64,000 nt of DNA from Daphnia pulex (lineage: Eukaryota; Arthropoda; Branchiopoda; Diplostraca; Daphniidae). The position numbers and the translations under genes are program-made. Below, piece by piece: positions 14,101 to 28,667 of this stretch. The notes under the pieces are model-generated. The model was given only the letters and a program-made list of their open reading frames with translations, was not told the origin of the DNA and made no database searches. The stretch is from contig NC_060022.1 in assembly GCF_021134715.1 (NCBI RefSeq), positions 5,647,001 to 5,711,000 of the forward strand, written 5' to 3'. How positions within the stretch are numbered: position 1 is the first letter of the stretch; each line of letters opens with the position of its first letter.

Positions 14101-15641
14101 GTCCGGATTGTGTAGCTGCTGTTGCTCTCCTCTATGTACCCACCACGGAACCACCATACAATATACACACCGCAAACGCTTGTTATAAATATAAACCCCG
14201 AAGAAGAAAATGTTCTTCTTATACTTCTTCTCTTCTGCTCCAGCAAAGAAGAAAAGAGAGAGAGAATAAGAAGAATTTACGTGCTGTGTATGTATACCTG
14301 CATGAGCGGCCCGAAAGTCTTTTGTTTTGGGGTTTGGCTCTTTTTCTCTCTCCTCGTACCTGTCGACAGTCAAACAGCGGGGAAGTTATTAAATTCCATT
14401 TTTTTTTTCTTCTTCTTTTTCCCCAACGTCTTCTATGTATCTTTCCATTTTTGTTTTGTTTTCTGTTTTTTTTTCCAGGGGGGTTTGTATGTTTCCCATG
14501 GATGGGTGGGGGTTACTATGTGGGTCCGCTGCTGCGCCATATACACACCGACGATATCTAATTTTTTGATGACTTGAGCCCTTCATTTTCCACTTACCCT
14601 CTTATTATACATCAATATAATTCCGCGCGCACCGTGTGGTGTTTGTGTGGTGCGGTTGCTGGTGTATACAATGCGCCGTGTTTCCCCATTTCCTAAGAAA
14701 AATCCTTTTCTCTTTCTTTTTTTTTTTACTTTTCGACTAGTGTGTTACTTTTCTGCTGGGAAATTCGATGTGACTGGGCGGAGCGAGGAAGCCCACAGCC
14801 AAACTCTCGTCTTGTTTTTATTTTTTACCTGCTGACGGACCGTGGTGCATAACAAGGAGATGGAAAGGTGTGCAGTGACAGATGTCGACTGACGCTCCGA
14901 GACTTGCCCACCACTTTGATGGCCGGTGATGAAAGTGTCTAATCCGCATCGGAACCAGAAAATAAAAGAAACAACAAAACCAAACAATCGCTGAAGTAAA
15001 CAAACATACACGGTGTATCTATACCTGTGGTTGATTTAATAATAATAAGTGATGAGTGACCCTCTCAAAACAGCAACAGCAGACGGCCAACGCTCGGCCA
15101 GCCAAACACACACAACTCTCAAATATAAATGATTAGACCCAAAAATATTAGACTGACAGCCAACCCTACTTATTGTTATTTACACTTATTAGTTGATTAT
15201 GTGGTGCATTTTCTTTCCTTCTTTTTTCCACAGAAAAATTAAGCTCAACTAACCCTATCTTATACTACCTGTGTCTATCACTATGCGAACAAGATCCTTC
15301 TCATGTATATACTATTATGTATCCAAGCACACCACTATAGATATCCACCCTTTGGGTATAGTTTTGTGGTCCCAGCCGGGCGGAGCTAATTGCTTATTTG
15401 CATCAGACTCGGACCATTGTTTCCGACACAAGGCCGCCGTTACGACTCTCGAGTTCACGGCCCGATAGATATACCAATACTATATACATATCTACACACG
15501 AGCGCGGACTTGACTTTGGGAAAACTGCATATAGGAGAGCACCAGCGGAGAATGATTTAGGATCATTGATTTCACGGTTTTGACGAGCGGGCGAAATCTG
15601 ATCGTGTGGTTTAGACTTTCTCTCTGCTCTGCTGCTCTGAA

Positions 15642-15701
15642 CTCTCTGCTCTCGGTTGGTTTTGGAATTAATTAGTTATTCCACACACAGAGAGCAGAGA
15701 G
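15642..15701. repeat. 12-bp inverted repeat with 36-nt loop
   Basis: CTCTCTGCTCTC at 15642-15653 is the exact reverse complement of 15690-15701. It can form a hairpin but sits among CT/GA-rich simple sequence, so chance formation is plausible. Confidence 0.6.
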
Positions 15702-17536
15702 CTGATATATACCGGAGCAGCAGCAGCCAGATAGAGGCGGAGGCCATCTAGCCCCGGTTAATCACCATATTAGTATGGTAATCGTGCGGATCTGCATAGG
15801 CGGCGGTCTCATTATGCAACTCTTTTTTTTTTTCCTGAGCCCTTCTATTTTTCATTTATTTTTATTATCTTTTTTTTCCCCACAGAGTCTAATCGAAAAC
15901 AAAAAAACAAGTCCATTTATTTAACCGAATACAATTATCAATTTCCTGATTTTTTTCCAGTTCTGGAAAAGTGGCTGCTAGCTTTTGGCTCGGGCTGCTG
16001 GCAAAAGCGACTTATTCCCATCCATTATCCGGCGATGCTTTTGGGTGACAAATGGGCAGGGCTCCCTTAGAAAAAAAGAAAAGAAAGACATTGCCAATTT
16101 GGTGGTGCGATATTTCAGGTGTGCTGTCACAATTGTCTTTTTTTGGTCGCAGAAGGGCAGGCAGCAGCAGCTAGATGGGAGCGATTGATATTAACAGTCA
16201 GTCAAATGGGGGGAAAAGCTCATATGTATGCACATGGAAAAACGGAATATATATGTTTACTATAAGGGCCAGCGCGCATATCTACCAGGCTTTTTGTTCT
16301 ATACCTAAAATAGGTATGGACTTATTCGTCGTCGATTACCGACTCTCTCGTCTCCAGTTGCTGCTGCTCTTTCTCTTCTTCAATTTCTTCTTTCATTCTT
16401 CTTGGTTTCGGTCCCTGGCGAGAGATGCGCTGCTGCAGCCAAAAAGCGGAACACACGTCGCGATCACAAGTCGAGATAGTTCCATTGTTCCAAATCACAC
16501 CTGTCCGAGCAAGTGAACACTGCTCGGCCCCCTCTCTACAGACCCAGGCTGGGCTTGCTGCTGCAGTGCTGCTGGACGAAGAGGAGAAAAATAGAGAAGA
16601 TGGTTTATCACTTGACAAATCTCATACTAGACTCGGAATCCCATACAAGTATTAAGTGGTGGAGATTTTCGATGTGAGCAGCCCCATAGGCTCTGCAGTA
16701 TAGTGTAGTAGTAGCTGCTACTACCTTCTTTTCCCCCAGGAAATTCAAAATAAGGAGAAGAAAAAAAAACCTAAAATCTGATGGAACAAAACAAAACAAA
16801 AAAAGGCTGACAACTACCCCCTTGTCTACATATAGGAAGCTTTAAAAGTGTGTACGAGGGAGAGAGAGAGAGAAAAAAAGCTTGGACAGTAATCTGTTAA
16901 TCGATTTCTCACACCGTTGATATCGATCAGTACCTTGATGAATTGGGAGCAGTTGGATTTTCACAGCTGCCCCTGCCATTCAGGCTCTTCTCTTGTATTT
17001 GTAAACGTCCGTTCCGGTCGAGCGGAAAATAAAAAGACGCGCTGGCCTGCAGGAGAAAAAAAAAAGACGGACAGAATCGGTGGAATCAAAATAAATTAAA
17101 AATCAACAATCTGTGAGAAAAAAAGAGGGAGAAGAAGAAGAAGAAGGAGAGTGATGACTGACTCGTTCAAATTGTGTCGAGAAGAAGAAACAACAGAAAA
17201 AAGACGAAATAGATTTTTAAAAAATCAAAATAAATAAGAAGAAGAAGCGCATAGGTCTAATAATAAATACCGCCGTCTTCTTCGTTCTACCTTTCGGTTT
17301 CTTTTTATTATTTTCAACCTTTTGTGAACGACTCGTTTGTTAACATAACAATCGTCCAAAAGGTGGAGAATGGGGGGGGGGACTGGTGTGTGTGTGTGTA
17401 TATATCTCACAGGTTCTCTCACTCAAATCATCTCGTTCGTGCCCGTCGGCGGACCTCGCCGCTCTCTATAACCTCCACGGCACTCCGGCAGCTCATTAGC
17501 TATGCCCCCAGCTCCTCCTCCTCATTCTCTTCTCTC

Positions 17537-17560
17537 TTGTTGTTGTTGTTGCTGTTGTTG
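17537..17560. repeat. TTG trinucleotide microsatellite
   Basis: Eight TTG units with one CTG interruption. Confidence 0.85.
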
Positions 17561-20224
17561 CGCTGGGCATATCATCGTGCGTGTCGGCCGCCTTCTTATA
17601 TCCCCGACTTTTAGAGTTTCGCTTATTCCTCGTCTATTTCTTTTTTCGTGAGACTGCACACACAACAACAACATCTATAGGTTAGCTATATATATCCACA
17701 CACAGAAATATTTAATAGACTGTCAGTCCTCCGTGTTATGTGTTTTATTAGTGCCTCCTTTGACGTCGCGGCGCCCGTCCAGGTCACGGCCAAATTCCTT
17801 GAATATTTTTTCTGGGGGGGAGAACAAGAATGAAATCAATTGGCTGGCCAGCGACAGCGCCATCGAAACTTGACTGACGCTCATCCAAGTGGAGATAAAC
17901 CACTTTTCTTTTTTCTTGTATGTAGTTAGTAGCTGGAATCTGCTCTTTTGTCTCTGGAGGGGTTTCTGCAATTGCTTTAAACACCCCAGACCCATTGTCG
18001 TCCGGTGCATATCTGGTCCGTCTCCTGTACACACAATCCGCATTGTGTTCCCATTGAAAACGAGTCTATTGGTATCCAGCCATTTGATCAATGGGCCAAG
18101 ACATGCGAAGAATGTTTCTATATCTCGTTATAAAGACATTTTTACTCTAATTCCGTGAGAAAATAGCTTCCGGTCATTTTCTAGGTGCCCTCCTCTCCCC
18201 TAAAAGAAAAATGTGTGCGCTATGCGGAATGAAAATCAAGTAGTACTGAAATCGGATATCTCTTTTAGGGAGCAGCGGCCTCATGTTCCAGTATATAGGT
18301 TTGGCAGTTTTTGGCCAGCGAGAAATCCGCATGTCTCTGTGCGCAACAGATCCGATTTCACCACCACCACCACCATCAGCGTCTTCTTCTTCTTGTTTGT
18401 CCCAATTTTCTCTTATCTTTCCCCAATCTTTTGGCTGTTGTAGCTCCGTTTTCCAAAAGAAGAAGAAAGAAGAAAAGAGAAATGCGAACTTGAGTGTTCG
18501 CGGGGTTCGCCTCCTTGTCAATCGTCGCAGAACTTTGGCCCGGCTATTGTGACGTACGGGTGACACACGGTGTCAAACGACACGTCAATGAAAGGCCAGC
18601 CAGCGCACACGGTAGTTGTCGTCACCCATACACACACAGCACACACTCGCATCCGGAGGAATGCGACTCTGCCGTGTGTATATTTATAGAGAAAGAAAAA
18701 ATGTCATCGCTAGGGCAAAAAAGAATTTCCTTAACTGCGGTGTATCGAGTTGCGCAATTCAAACTTTGATGAGGGAGGGTCACAAACATTTTTTTGATGA
18801 TGCGGTAATCGTGTTTTTTAAAATGCTTCTGCAAGTGCGTATACAGTATATCAGACTGCGCATCTGGCCGCTATCGCTCTCTCAGTCTCTATTAGCGGCT
18901 CCCTGGGCCTCTTTTCTCTGCTGCCGATTGGAGAAAATGAAATGAGAGAAGGGGTTGTTGTATTAGTGGCCCCTGGTGGAAAGACGAGACATTTTTTTGT
19001 CTGTTAATTAACTGTCTGCCTCGTGTTACTCGATACCGCAACTCGTTCCTCATCCACTTGACGGGGGCAACGAAAAAAAAGGTCCTCTCTCTCTCTCTCT
19101 CCTCGACTCTGTACTCCGGAGCTAAAACCCCTCCGCACTGGCGGACGGATTGAATTTCAAATGGAGGGGGATCCGCGCCGCTCCGTGATGTGACGGGCTG
19201 CTGCTGTACTTGCCCTGTACAGTAACAGCAGTCTAGTACGAGCAGAGCGCAGCAACCGCAGCTCTTTTGACTGCCAAGTGCCACCGCGTGCACAGTCATC
19301 AACTGGCTCACGCAATTATTTGCTCCGTCACGGTCCCACTGGAGGAATTTCTCTTCTTCTTTTTCCCTTTCACTCCCCACAAACCGATGATGACGGACTT
19401 GTCAAATAGTTTGCAGCCTCCCGCTGCTTTTGGAGAGGGGGGTTTGAAGCAATCTTCTTTGATTCCCTTTCGTGTTTTTTTCCCCTCCTCTTTCCCAGCC
19501 GCAAAATGGGCCGGCGCGATGGGGAAAAAGAAAAAGGAGAAACAAACAAGATGAGCTTGTACATTTCGTGCCGTAAACGCTCTCCACGCAACAACATTGT
19601 TGATTCAGAAATAATTCCGTTTCAATTATGTACCATGCGAGTCTCTATTATAATATGCGCTCACAGTTGTGTGTGACTGCCCCTGCGCGAACGGGAGTCT
19701 CTGCTGCTGGTCCATCAGCAAGTGCCCCCGCATGCACACAGCACACAGCACAGAGCAGACTGCACACAAACCTAGCGCGCAAACAACACATGTTTCCCTT
19801 CGAAAATAACTCTCAAGTGGCTCATCTTCCCTCGGCCAAGTACCGCGACCCTGCCCTCTTCTCTCTTGGCTGGAGGTAAGACCAAGTAGACGCGGACCCG
19901 AATTGTGAAAATGTTAATTCCCGTTTTCTTCTTCTTCTTTTCAAAAGCAGAAAAAAAATAAAAAAAAATAATAAAAAGAAGCGGTGCAGTAAAAAAGATG
20001 CAAAGAGACAAAGATAATGCGGGGGGGGAAAAAGAAGAAGAAGAAGAGGCATACAGCTAAGATATCTCTTTCCGTTATCTCGACTGTCACGAAGGGCATC
20101 ATCACACGGCCCGGGCGTGTATAGAGAGAGGGGCTAAAAAAAAAGCCCGTTTCTCGTCCCCTCTCTCTCGGCCGGCGTGATGTGCCATGATATTCTTTTC
20201 GGGGCTGTGTTGACGGGGTGCGCG

Positions 20225-20239
20225 CACACACACACACAC
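20225..20239. repeat. CA dinucleotide microsatellite
   Basis: A short CA run of seven to eight units. Confidence 0.75.
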
Positions 20240-23200
20240 CAGCTAGACTCTTCGGCGACTTATTAGATAGACCTCCACAAAAAGAGAGAAACATCAAGGA
20301 GCTGTTGCTGCTGCTGAATATTGCTGGGGTTCCGATCTATTTTTCAGGGGGCAGCAAAGGCACAAAGTGAAGCACGACAAGGAGCATTTCGCTCCAAGAG
20401 AGAAAGAGAGATGTGTCGAAATATGTCTACGTCAAACGGGCAAGGAGAAGAAGAAGAAGAAGCCTGGGAAATGAGTGTACCATGGCGGCCTGTTACCTCT
20501 ACAGAGTTGAGCGTGTCGAGATTGTAGCCTATAGATAGACTCTCGGCTCTGCTCTGGCGCTCGACCGAGGAATAGAAGAGAGCCGGCCCTATTTCTCTCT
20601 CTATGCTCCACATTGACAACCAGCTCTCTCTCTCTCTTATTTCTCTGTTTCTCTTTTTCTTTCTTTCTTTTTCTCTCTCCTTAACTCGATGTTGAAAACT
20701 ATGCCGAGACAATTATATCCGTGTAATTTCGAAAGTTTTTTAACGACCCCCCGGCTAATGAACTAGACGAAAACAACTTTTGACGTTTTTGTGCTGCTGC
20801 TGCTGCTTATATGCACAGTTTGCTTTTTATATTATGTATACCTGTTCGCTGAGCTGCTCTCGCTGCATGTGGACCTGCCAATAATATATTATGTTAGTGC
20901 TACTACCGAAAAGAGCAGCGGCTGAACCTTTTTCTAATATGTCCGTCCGTCCGTGTGTCTGCCAAAGTTTTGGGCCACCGTTTCGACAATAGTTTCTCGA
21001 CCTTGGGATTTGGCCCAAACTTTAATGTGCAATTTGTATTGCTGCATACAAGGACAGCGTAAACGAGACTTGACGAATGCGCTGGGAAAGAAACAACTTT
21101 TGTCTCGTCCGTGTTTAAGTTCCTTTCATCCCATTCACTGATGTGCTACATTATTAAAAAGAAAACAAGTTTTTATTTATTTTTATTATTTGCTTTTGTA
21201 ATAACTTTATTCACATTGGAATACACACAATCTAATGATGGGAATTTCGTCACGAAACGGCCTGAGCAGCAGCAGCAGCATCGGATGTCAGTTGAACAAT
21301 TGAGTCGTGATGGAACCCGGCGCCCAGCAGCAGCGTCGTCCTTGGTGGAATTTGCGCCAAGTTTTTCTTGTAACGTGACACGACGAGTGCGCGCGTCTAC
21401 CATTACAAACCGCAGATGAGATGCTCCTTGGCTTGGCCCGTCTCTCAAATGTGAACAGATTGCTTTTGTTATATCATTGCTGCATTCCCTTATTTTTTTT
21501 TCGTATTTTTTCGCTTTAGTCCACCAAATAAAACGCACTCACGTAATAATAATACATGCGCATGTGTATATAGTTATACCCATTTGTTATTATCAATTGT
21601 TGGATAGACTGATGCTGCAGTCAACAGCTCGACACGAAGGTTCCTGTCAGTTGAAGTGGAGATGAACAAGTGCTCCTTCGCCTGCTTAGATTCTTTTCAA
21701 CTCCTCAAGGCTCCACTGGCTCCAATCTCTTCGCCTGTCTGACACTCGGTGCGGATTGTCCGTTTCTGGCTCCGGCCAAATAACCAGCTCCATTCTGCTA
21801 TTCTATCTTATACATACTTGTACATAATCTTATACATACTTGTACATACAGATGGATATGTGAATAACTACACGCTTGTACTTGTACCCGAGCAGAGTAC
21901 ACACACAACACTTATCGTCAACACTTTCTGGGATGTAAGTGATCACTTGGCTCATCAACTTTGCCTATAGATGTAACACCCACGCGACTCTGTGGTATGT
22001 CTATATAGTGTGTAGCTGTCACAGACGGCTCGTTGCGGTCCTGTTCAATGTCAGCCTGGATAATATGGCGGTTACAATAGTGTAGCTGATCCTGGGCTGC
22101 TTTTGTCGCTGGAGAGACAATTGTGGACAATTGTTATATTGAGGTCGTTAATGCGCCTTTACTATAACCAACCATATAGGAGATTTCCGTGTTGTATGGT
22201 TATAATTCTTGTCGATTTGAATCGCCGTGGAATGTGGTACTATCACAAACGAGAAAACCGGTCCGGCGCTACCGCCAGATGAGAAACCTCGTCGGATTTA
22301 GACTTATCTGTCTCCATCAGCGGACGAGCTATATAGCTGGCTCTGGCCCTTTTTGAGAATTGAAACAATCTTGGTCAAATCGTATTAAGAATAAGAAAAT
22401 CATAAAAATCTGAAAGAATAAGAAGCATCGACCCAAAAGGATTAGTCACAGTGGATATCGTCTAACATAGTTGAAATAGTCTTTTTCGACCGAAGAGATT
22501 GTCATCGCACAACGATATAACTGCGCCACTAAATGTTGAAACTATAATATTCCCTTATATTCCTATGCACATATCGATTGCTCAGCTGTTTTATTTCCGA
22601 GAGGGCCCCCCTTAGTGTTGGAATAATACCATGTTCTTGGTTTTTGTGGTGGCCGTGAAAGAAAAACAAAGATGGGAGAAGAGAGAATATTGTTACAGTG
22701 ATGTGTGATGCAACCTTGGCCACAATATTCACTCCGGGTTTTCTCTGGCGGATAATCGGTGGTGAATATTAGTGCGAGGCATATGTGTCAGCTGTAGAGA
22801 ATTCCGATGGCAAATTTCCCAGGCGCTAAAGTTGCTGTTGCAGGCGCGCATCATGTGTGTTGTTTTCCGTTGGAGAAAGGCAAGCCAGTTCAGAGAGTCG
22901 GCGTTAGATCGGTGTTTTTCGTTTGTTGATTTACCGACAGCTGAGATGAGTGGACGAGGTACGAGGGAGAGCGCGCGTCTTTCTCTCGCGCGCCGGAGAC
23001 GAAACCCCAAAACTCCTCCCCATTCTGGTTGATCTGTTCGTAAATCAATCGGCGTGCCCTGTCATTAACTAGCGTTAAACATTCATGCGGCTGTTTGACC
23101 AATTGTGCGCTGCAGATGCGGCACAGCAGCAGCAGCAGCGCTTTGCCCAGTCCTTCTCTCTTACCTTTTTTCTTTTTCTTTTCAAGGCAAATGAATTCCA

Positions 23201-25520
23201 TTCTATATCGGCTGCTGCAGAATAAAGCGGCGCTCTTGGCCAGCCGTTTCTCTCTCGACTGGCCAAAAAACACATTCAAGCACAAATCTACTGCTCGAAT
23301 ACTTTTGGGTAGGTAATAGCTCCAGCTCTTTTGTTGTTTCCATTTTTTTTTTTCTATTCTTCTTTTTCTTCTTATTCTCCGGTTGTATAGACGCGGTTGC
23401 GGCTGGCCAAGGTTCTCCCCCCCCCCCTTTTCTCGGAATGGGCCAGTTGACGACCTCGTTTGCATAATGAAGGCAAGACTTGAGCCTTTCGAAGGCTTCA
23501 ATTTAGTCATTAAAACTCATATCGAACACGGTTGTAGACATATCCCCACGCACGGCTAAGTTTATTCCGCATCCATCGGCGTCCGTGGTATGCAGACGTG
23601 ACGTCACCGCCGCTATATACACACAGGTCACACACACACAACATAGCAGACGCTATATATATACATATACGTTATGGATCGCGTTTTCATTTTTATTTCG
23701 TTTCGCAGGGGGAAAAAAATTTGCATTAAACAGCGCAACCGATTACGTAAGCCCAACAGCCAGGAGAGAGAGAAATATGTATTGGCGGGAGGAAAAAGCC
23801 CGGGCGTGTGTCTATATAAGCTCTCGGCCCATCAATATCTTGCCTTCGTTCACTTTGCCTGTCACTTCCATAAACCATGGATCACACAACGTTGTTGACT
23901 TGTTTATTCAAATCAGTTATATTCCCCATCTCCGCCCCATGGCCCCGTCGAATTTCTTCTCCGATTTTTATGTCCGGGATATTTTGTTTTTGTTTTTCTT
24001 TTGTTTTGTTCTTTATTTGGTAAAGGGTTCACGGAATTTGGCTTTCATCTTCTCTCTCAGACTGAACAAACAATGGTGTAGGGGTCGTAATATTTATTAT
24101 TTTTTAAAAGAATCGCCGTCCAATTGTCTGTCCGGAAGACGAGAAGAACAATACCCGCCGCGCCGACGTTATTTTGTGAAAGAGAAAAGAAAAAGGAGAA
24201 GAAAAAAACGACCGATGAAAAGTGGCTAATGAGGGTCTAATTCCGGATTCAGTACCGTACAAAATACCCAATCAGGCGATCATCATGCGGCCGATCCATC
24301 CTCCCACCTTTTCCAGGTTCATCCATAGAGCGCTGGCCATATTATACAGTTTACCTTGTGCGAGGAGTCCATTTATATCCATCAACAGCAATTTATCTCC
24401 AAACTTTGGCCTCCTTCATTCCTCATACAGCACTCTTTTGTTTCTTCTTGGAACAAAAAAATAAAATAATATAATTTCCAGCAGGGCCATCCTCCAGATA
24501 TTGTATTACCGAACCAAAACGATTGGAACTTCTTTTTTTCCCTTTTTTTACCTTTTTGGGTTTTCAAACAAAAGGAAATGAGGGGGAGGATTTTTGCCAT
24601 AACTTTTTCTCTCCTTTTTCTATCCTTTCGCTCTTTTTTTTCCGTCCTGCACAAAAACCTTTGAAAATGCCTGGAACTCGGCGCGCGGACCACCGTAAAT
24701 TTGAAACCCTTCGATCGGCCCGTCATTTATCTCCTGCGAAAGGAAGGAGGGTATAGCTATATATCCGTGTGTGTGTGTAAGAGGCAACCACTATTTTTTC
24801 TTTTCTTTTCTTTCCGAGGAGACTTAATGAATTCTTCTTTTCCGCCTTTTAAGAGAAGAAGGGGAGGTTGAAAAAAAGGAGAAGAAGAAAAATGTCTAAT
24901 CTATAAAAGAGAAAAGCTAAAGGCAAAGAAAAGAAATGGGAGGAAAGGAGGACTTTCCAGTCACTCCCTCCAACCCCCCCTTTAAGAAAAAGAAAGAAGA
25001 AGAAGAAGAAGCCGATGGATTGATTATTTCACTCATCACAGAATATTATTATTTTCCCCATGAGTCTAAAAATAAAACCGAAGTCAAAAAAGATTGGAAT
25101 AAAAATCTACTTTTCTCTTTTCTGCAATATGTTGTATATAAGAGAAAAAATATGTACATCCCAAGAAAGATCACCGGGAATGATAAGCGATTCGCTGTAT
25201 ATTATGATGCGTCTAGAATTAGCATGGATTTTGAAAGAAAGACGAAGGAGAAGAAGAAAAAAAGAATCTCATCGTGTTGAATCCGACACTTTGGTTGCGC
25301 GTTCGATCTGCAACGGCCGCAGCGGGAGATGGCACGAACGGCGAAACGGGAAAGAAGCCCTGGCACGAATGCCATCATCATCGGAAACGTTCTTCTTTTT
25401 TTTTTACTCTTCTTCTTCTTCTTCTTTTACAGCTAGTCTCTCACAGCATTCCAATCTCACCTGTGAATAAGCAGCGGAGGATTCAAATTAGTTGCGTTTA
25501 AGTCGAGATCTGTATACAAG

Positions 25521-25551
25521 AAAGAGCGGCCGGCGCAAGGCCGCGCTCTTT
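25521..25551. repeat. GC-rich hairpin
   Basis: AAAGAGCG followed by GCC pairs with GGC and CGCTCTTT downstream, giving an 11-bp stem with one 2-nt bulge and a 7-nt loop. No T-tract follows and no role is apparent. Confidence 0.55.
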
Positions 25552-27993
25552 CACAGCAGCACAGATGGAGCAGAACAACAACATAACCTCCGCTGCGGGC
25601 AGCACTTCTGATTTATTGGACATTTTGGCCTATTGATTTAACATTTCAAATCCATTACGATAGTATGCGTTGCTGGGGCTTCTACCCGGTATCGCAATGT
25701 CCCATCGGAAAAAAAAAACTTTGGGTTATGATTTAAAGGCCATTGGAACTCGACAAATATATGGGCAACTTTTTGTGCGGGAATTTTAAAATAAAATAAT
25801 ATTATTAGATGCCTTTTCCTATAGCTGTAAAAAAAAACAATTTCAAAAGTTTCTTTTTTTTTGTTGTTGTCATCGTGAACTCGTTGCATTACCAAGTCGA
25901 AGAAAAGAAAAGAAAGAAAAGAAAGAAAAAAAATGATCCACGCCCGGTTGTTATGCTCGTTAATTCATTCTGTCAAGAAACAGTTGAAGGAATATCCCCT
26001 CGGCCCCATAACTGATGGAGATGTTGCCATCAGAGCCCTCCGTAATTAACTTTGATGGGATTGCCCCAGCGTGCAGCACATTATCAACATCGTGCCCGCG
26101 TTGTACATATAGCGATGCGCTTATAAGAAGAAGAACAAGACGATTGAGAGCGCCGTCCTTATATAACATGTTCTCTCCCCCTGTAAGTCTATACGCATAT
26201 GCGGCCGCCTGATCAAGATGCGAGTTGTGCGTGTCTCATCGCCGAGAACCTCTCTACACACTACACACACAGCACACAAATAAGAAAATACATCGACAAG
26301 CCCAGCCATCTAGTAGTACTACTTCTTGGCTATATACGCGTCTGAGACTCTCTTTCTTCTCTCTTTCTCTCTTGAGAGAGAAAAAGCTTTGAGGCGTGCG
26401 ATCATTGCTTGTCTTGATCTGTCATCATCGATCAACATCGTCTATCACGATTCAATCAACCCTGTGGATCAAAACTGCTGCGCGGCCCCGATTGGTTTTT
26501 CTCTCTTCGCCTTCCTTGTATGTATTCAGATTTCCTTTTTTTCAATATGCTGAGGTGTTCCAGCAGTTTTTCTTTTTCTTTTCTTTTTCTTTTCTTTCTT
26601 CCAGTTGATGGCTGGCCGGACGGCAGACGAGATCACCCGTCCTGATTGAAACTCCAAGAAGCAGAAGAAGAAGAGAAAAGTGATTTTCTTGCATCATCGA
26701 TGAAGCGTCATGACCGAGCAGGAAAACCTCAAACCCAAAAATCAAAATGTTGGACCCTCTCGTCATTTCGTTGTTCTCCTCTCGTCTGTTTTTTTGTTTT
26801 TTTTTTGTGTGTGCAGCAAAAACCTTGGCTGGACGAGCGCTCCGCTGGGCACCACACGTGGGCCAGCACGGTGACTCTTCGTCTTCACTTCTTTGCCCGC
26901 GCCCTAATTCGTTTACATAAGAAATTTCATCTTTTTTTTCTTCTTCCCTTCTTGCCTCTCTCTGTGTACACTAACAATGTTCTTGATGATTTTCCAAACG
27001 ACCCGTTCAAACAAACACACGCCCATCATCAAGTACATGTGTTGTTCTATTCAACATTTTTCTTCTCCCCCCTTTAAAAAAAAGGAGAAGAGAATTTAAT
27101 TTTGGTTTATTTTTTGTTTTCTTCTTTTTTTTCCTTTGATTTGTTTGGTTTCCCCTTTCAAATTTACGACATTTGGAGGGGGGCGTGTTATTGACGCCCC
27201 TGACCGGGCTGAGGCGGAAATATTTTGCTTGTGTTATTATAACATTGCCAACTATCAAAGCGAAAAAACTTTCCCTTTCTTTTTTTTTTCCAGCCCCCCC
27301 AAACTCCTGAAAATAATTTTGTGTCGCTTCGTCGGCCCGTCTGTAGGTGTGTAATCCTTCACTGGCTGGCTGGGCTGTATATGGCGGAAATGAATGCATG
27401 GATCAAGGAGACGACGGATGGATAACAGCGTCAATACGTCGCTCGAGACCGGCAGCTGCCAACTGCGAAATCCGGAGCTCACATAGTGTACACGTTCTGA
27501 GCTTTAATCCAATCTGATCTTATCCGAATTATCATCTAGTTCAGCAGCAGCAGCAGCTCCGGAGAGTCTATAACGATATTACAATCACAGTAAGAGAGAG
27601 ATTCTATCAAGACATTCTTTGAAAGTAAGAGAGCTAGATAAAAGAGAAAGATCCTATAGTGACAAGGATATATATGTGTAACCCCATCCGGAGATTCCGT
27701 CAAAAAAGAAGAAGAAGAAAAAATAAGTTTTTGTGGTGGGGGGACGTTTGAGGGATTGAGGAGGGTGAGGGATAGATATGAGCAGCAATTCCTTTACACC
27801 GAAAATTCAATACGCATCGAGTCTACACCACCAGTATACTGTATAGTATAGTCTAGTACCGTAGTAACATGGCGATATTGCTATCTTGTCTTTAGTCAGT
27901 GAAATATTAGTGCTGTGAGATAGGGATCGAGCGAGGGCCCGGCTGTGTGGCGTTGAATAATAATAGACTGGCAAAGCAAACAGTGCTGGAATT

Positions 27994-28012
27994 TATATAT
28001 ATATATATATAC
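27994..28012. repeat. AT dinucleotide microsatellite
   Basis: An uninterrupted TA/AT run of about nine units. Confidence 0.85.
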
Positions 28013-28667
28013 ATGTATCTGAGTGTATTCTCAGCTGTCTGTCGCTGTCGTGCTGCTGCTGATGGGGCGCGTTCATTGAAGAAATTTGTCGAGAGAAAAG
28101 GACGAATACGATTATTATTACTACAAGGACCTCATTTCAATTTTTCAAGTTCCCTTTTTTTCCTATTGAGTCCCTCTCTTCTTTGGGGGTATGTGGCACC
28201 TTTGGCATGGAGGTGGTTTGTGTGGTTGGGTTTGACTGGTGGGGGGAGTGTGTGTGCGGATGGATTTTTATTTTATTTTTTTTTCCTGTCCATATTTATT
28301 CTATTCTTCTTTTCTTCGTTACTTCTTCAGCTTGTGCGAGTCTTTTCTTTCTCTCTTTTGTCATCCTCTTATCTGCAACAACTCATCTGACTGGGGGTCC
28401 TTATATTTCCCATCGTGTGTCCTTTCCCTGTTCACCCCCATTGAGTCTCTTCTCGCTCCGGCCTCCACAGTCTCCGGCACAGCACACACTTCACGCCAGA
28501 GAAGAGGAAGAAGAAGACGCAGGACCCAACAAACACACACACACAAAACACAATAGGGGACCCTATTGTCATCCCTAGACGAGTGAAAATAAGAAAAAGG
28601 AACGCTCCACCTTGGGTCAACTCGAATCAATCGAGCGCACAGCTTCCAGAATTTTGTTTCTTATTTA

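Larger units (their letters stand above)
6430..28667. other. long gene-free, microsatellite-rich spacer
   Basis: About 22 kb in which I see no convincing coding region on either strand. The ORFs present are short, low in complexity (poly-Ser, Phe, Lys, Arg) and do not chain by splice phase. Trinucleotide GAA/CTT and CAG/CTG runs, CA/GT, GA/CT and AT repeats and homopolymers are very frequent. The stretch could be a regulatory desert, a giant intron or a lncRNA locus; the sequence alone does not decide. Confidence 0.5.

Noticed and set aside
22165..22215. Weak inverted repeat TATAACCA...TGGTTATA
   Set aside because: Only about 8 bp pair with mismatches beyond; not above chance for AT-rich sequence.
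22890..24229. Two ORFs of over 200 codons (minus 22890-23510, plus 23585-24229)
   Set aside because: Low-complexity composition, no domain and no supporting promoter or splice structure; the plus ORF starts at GTG.
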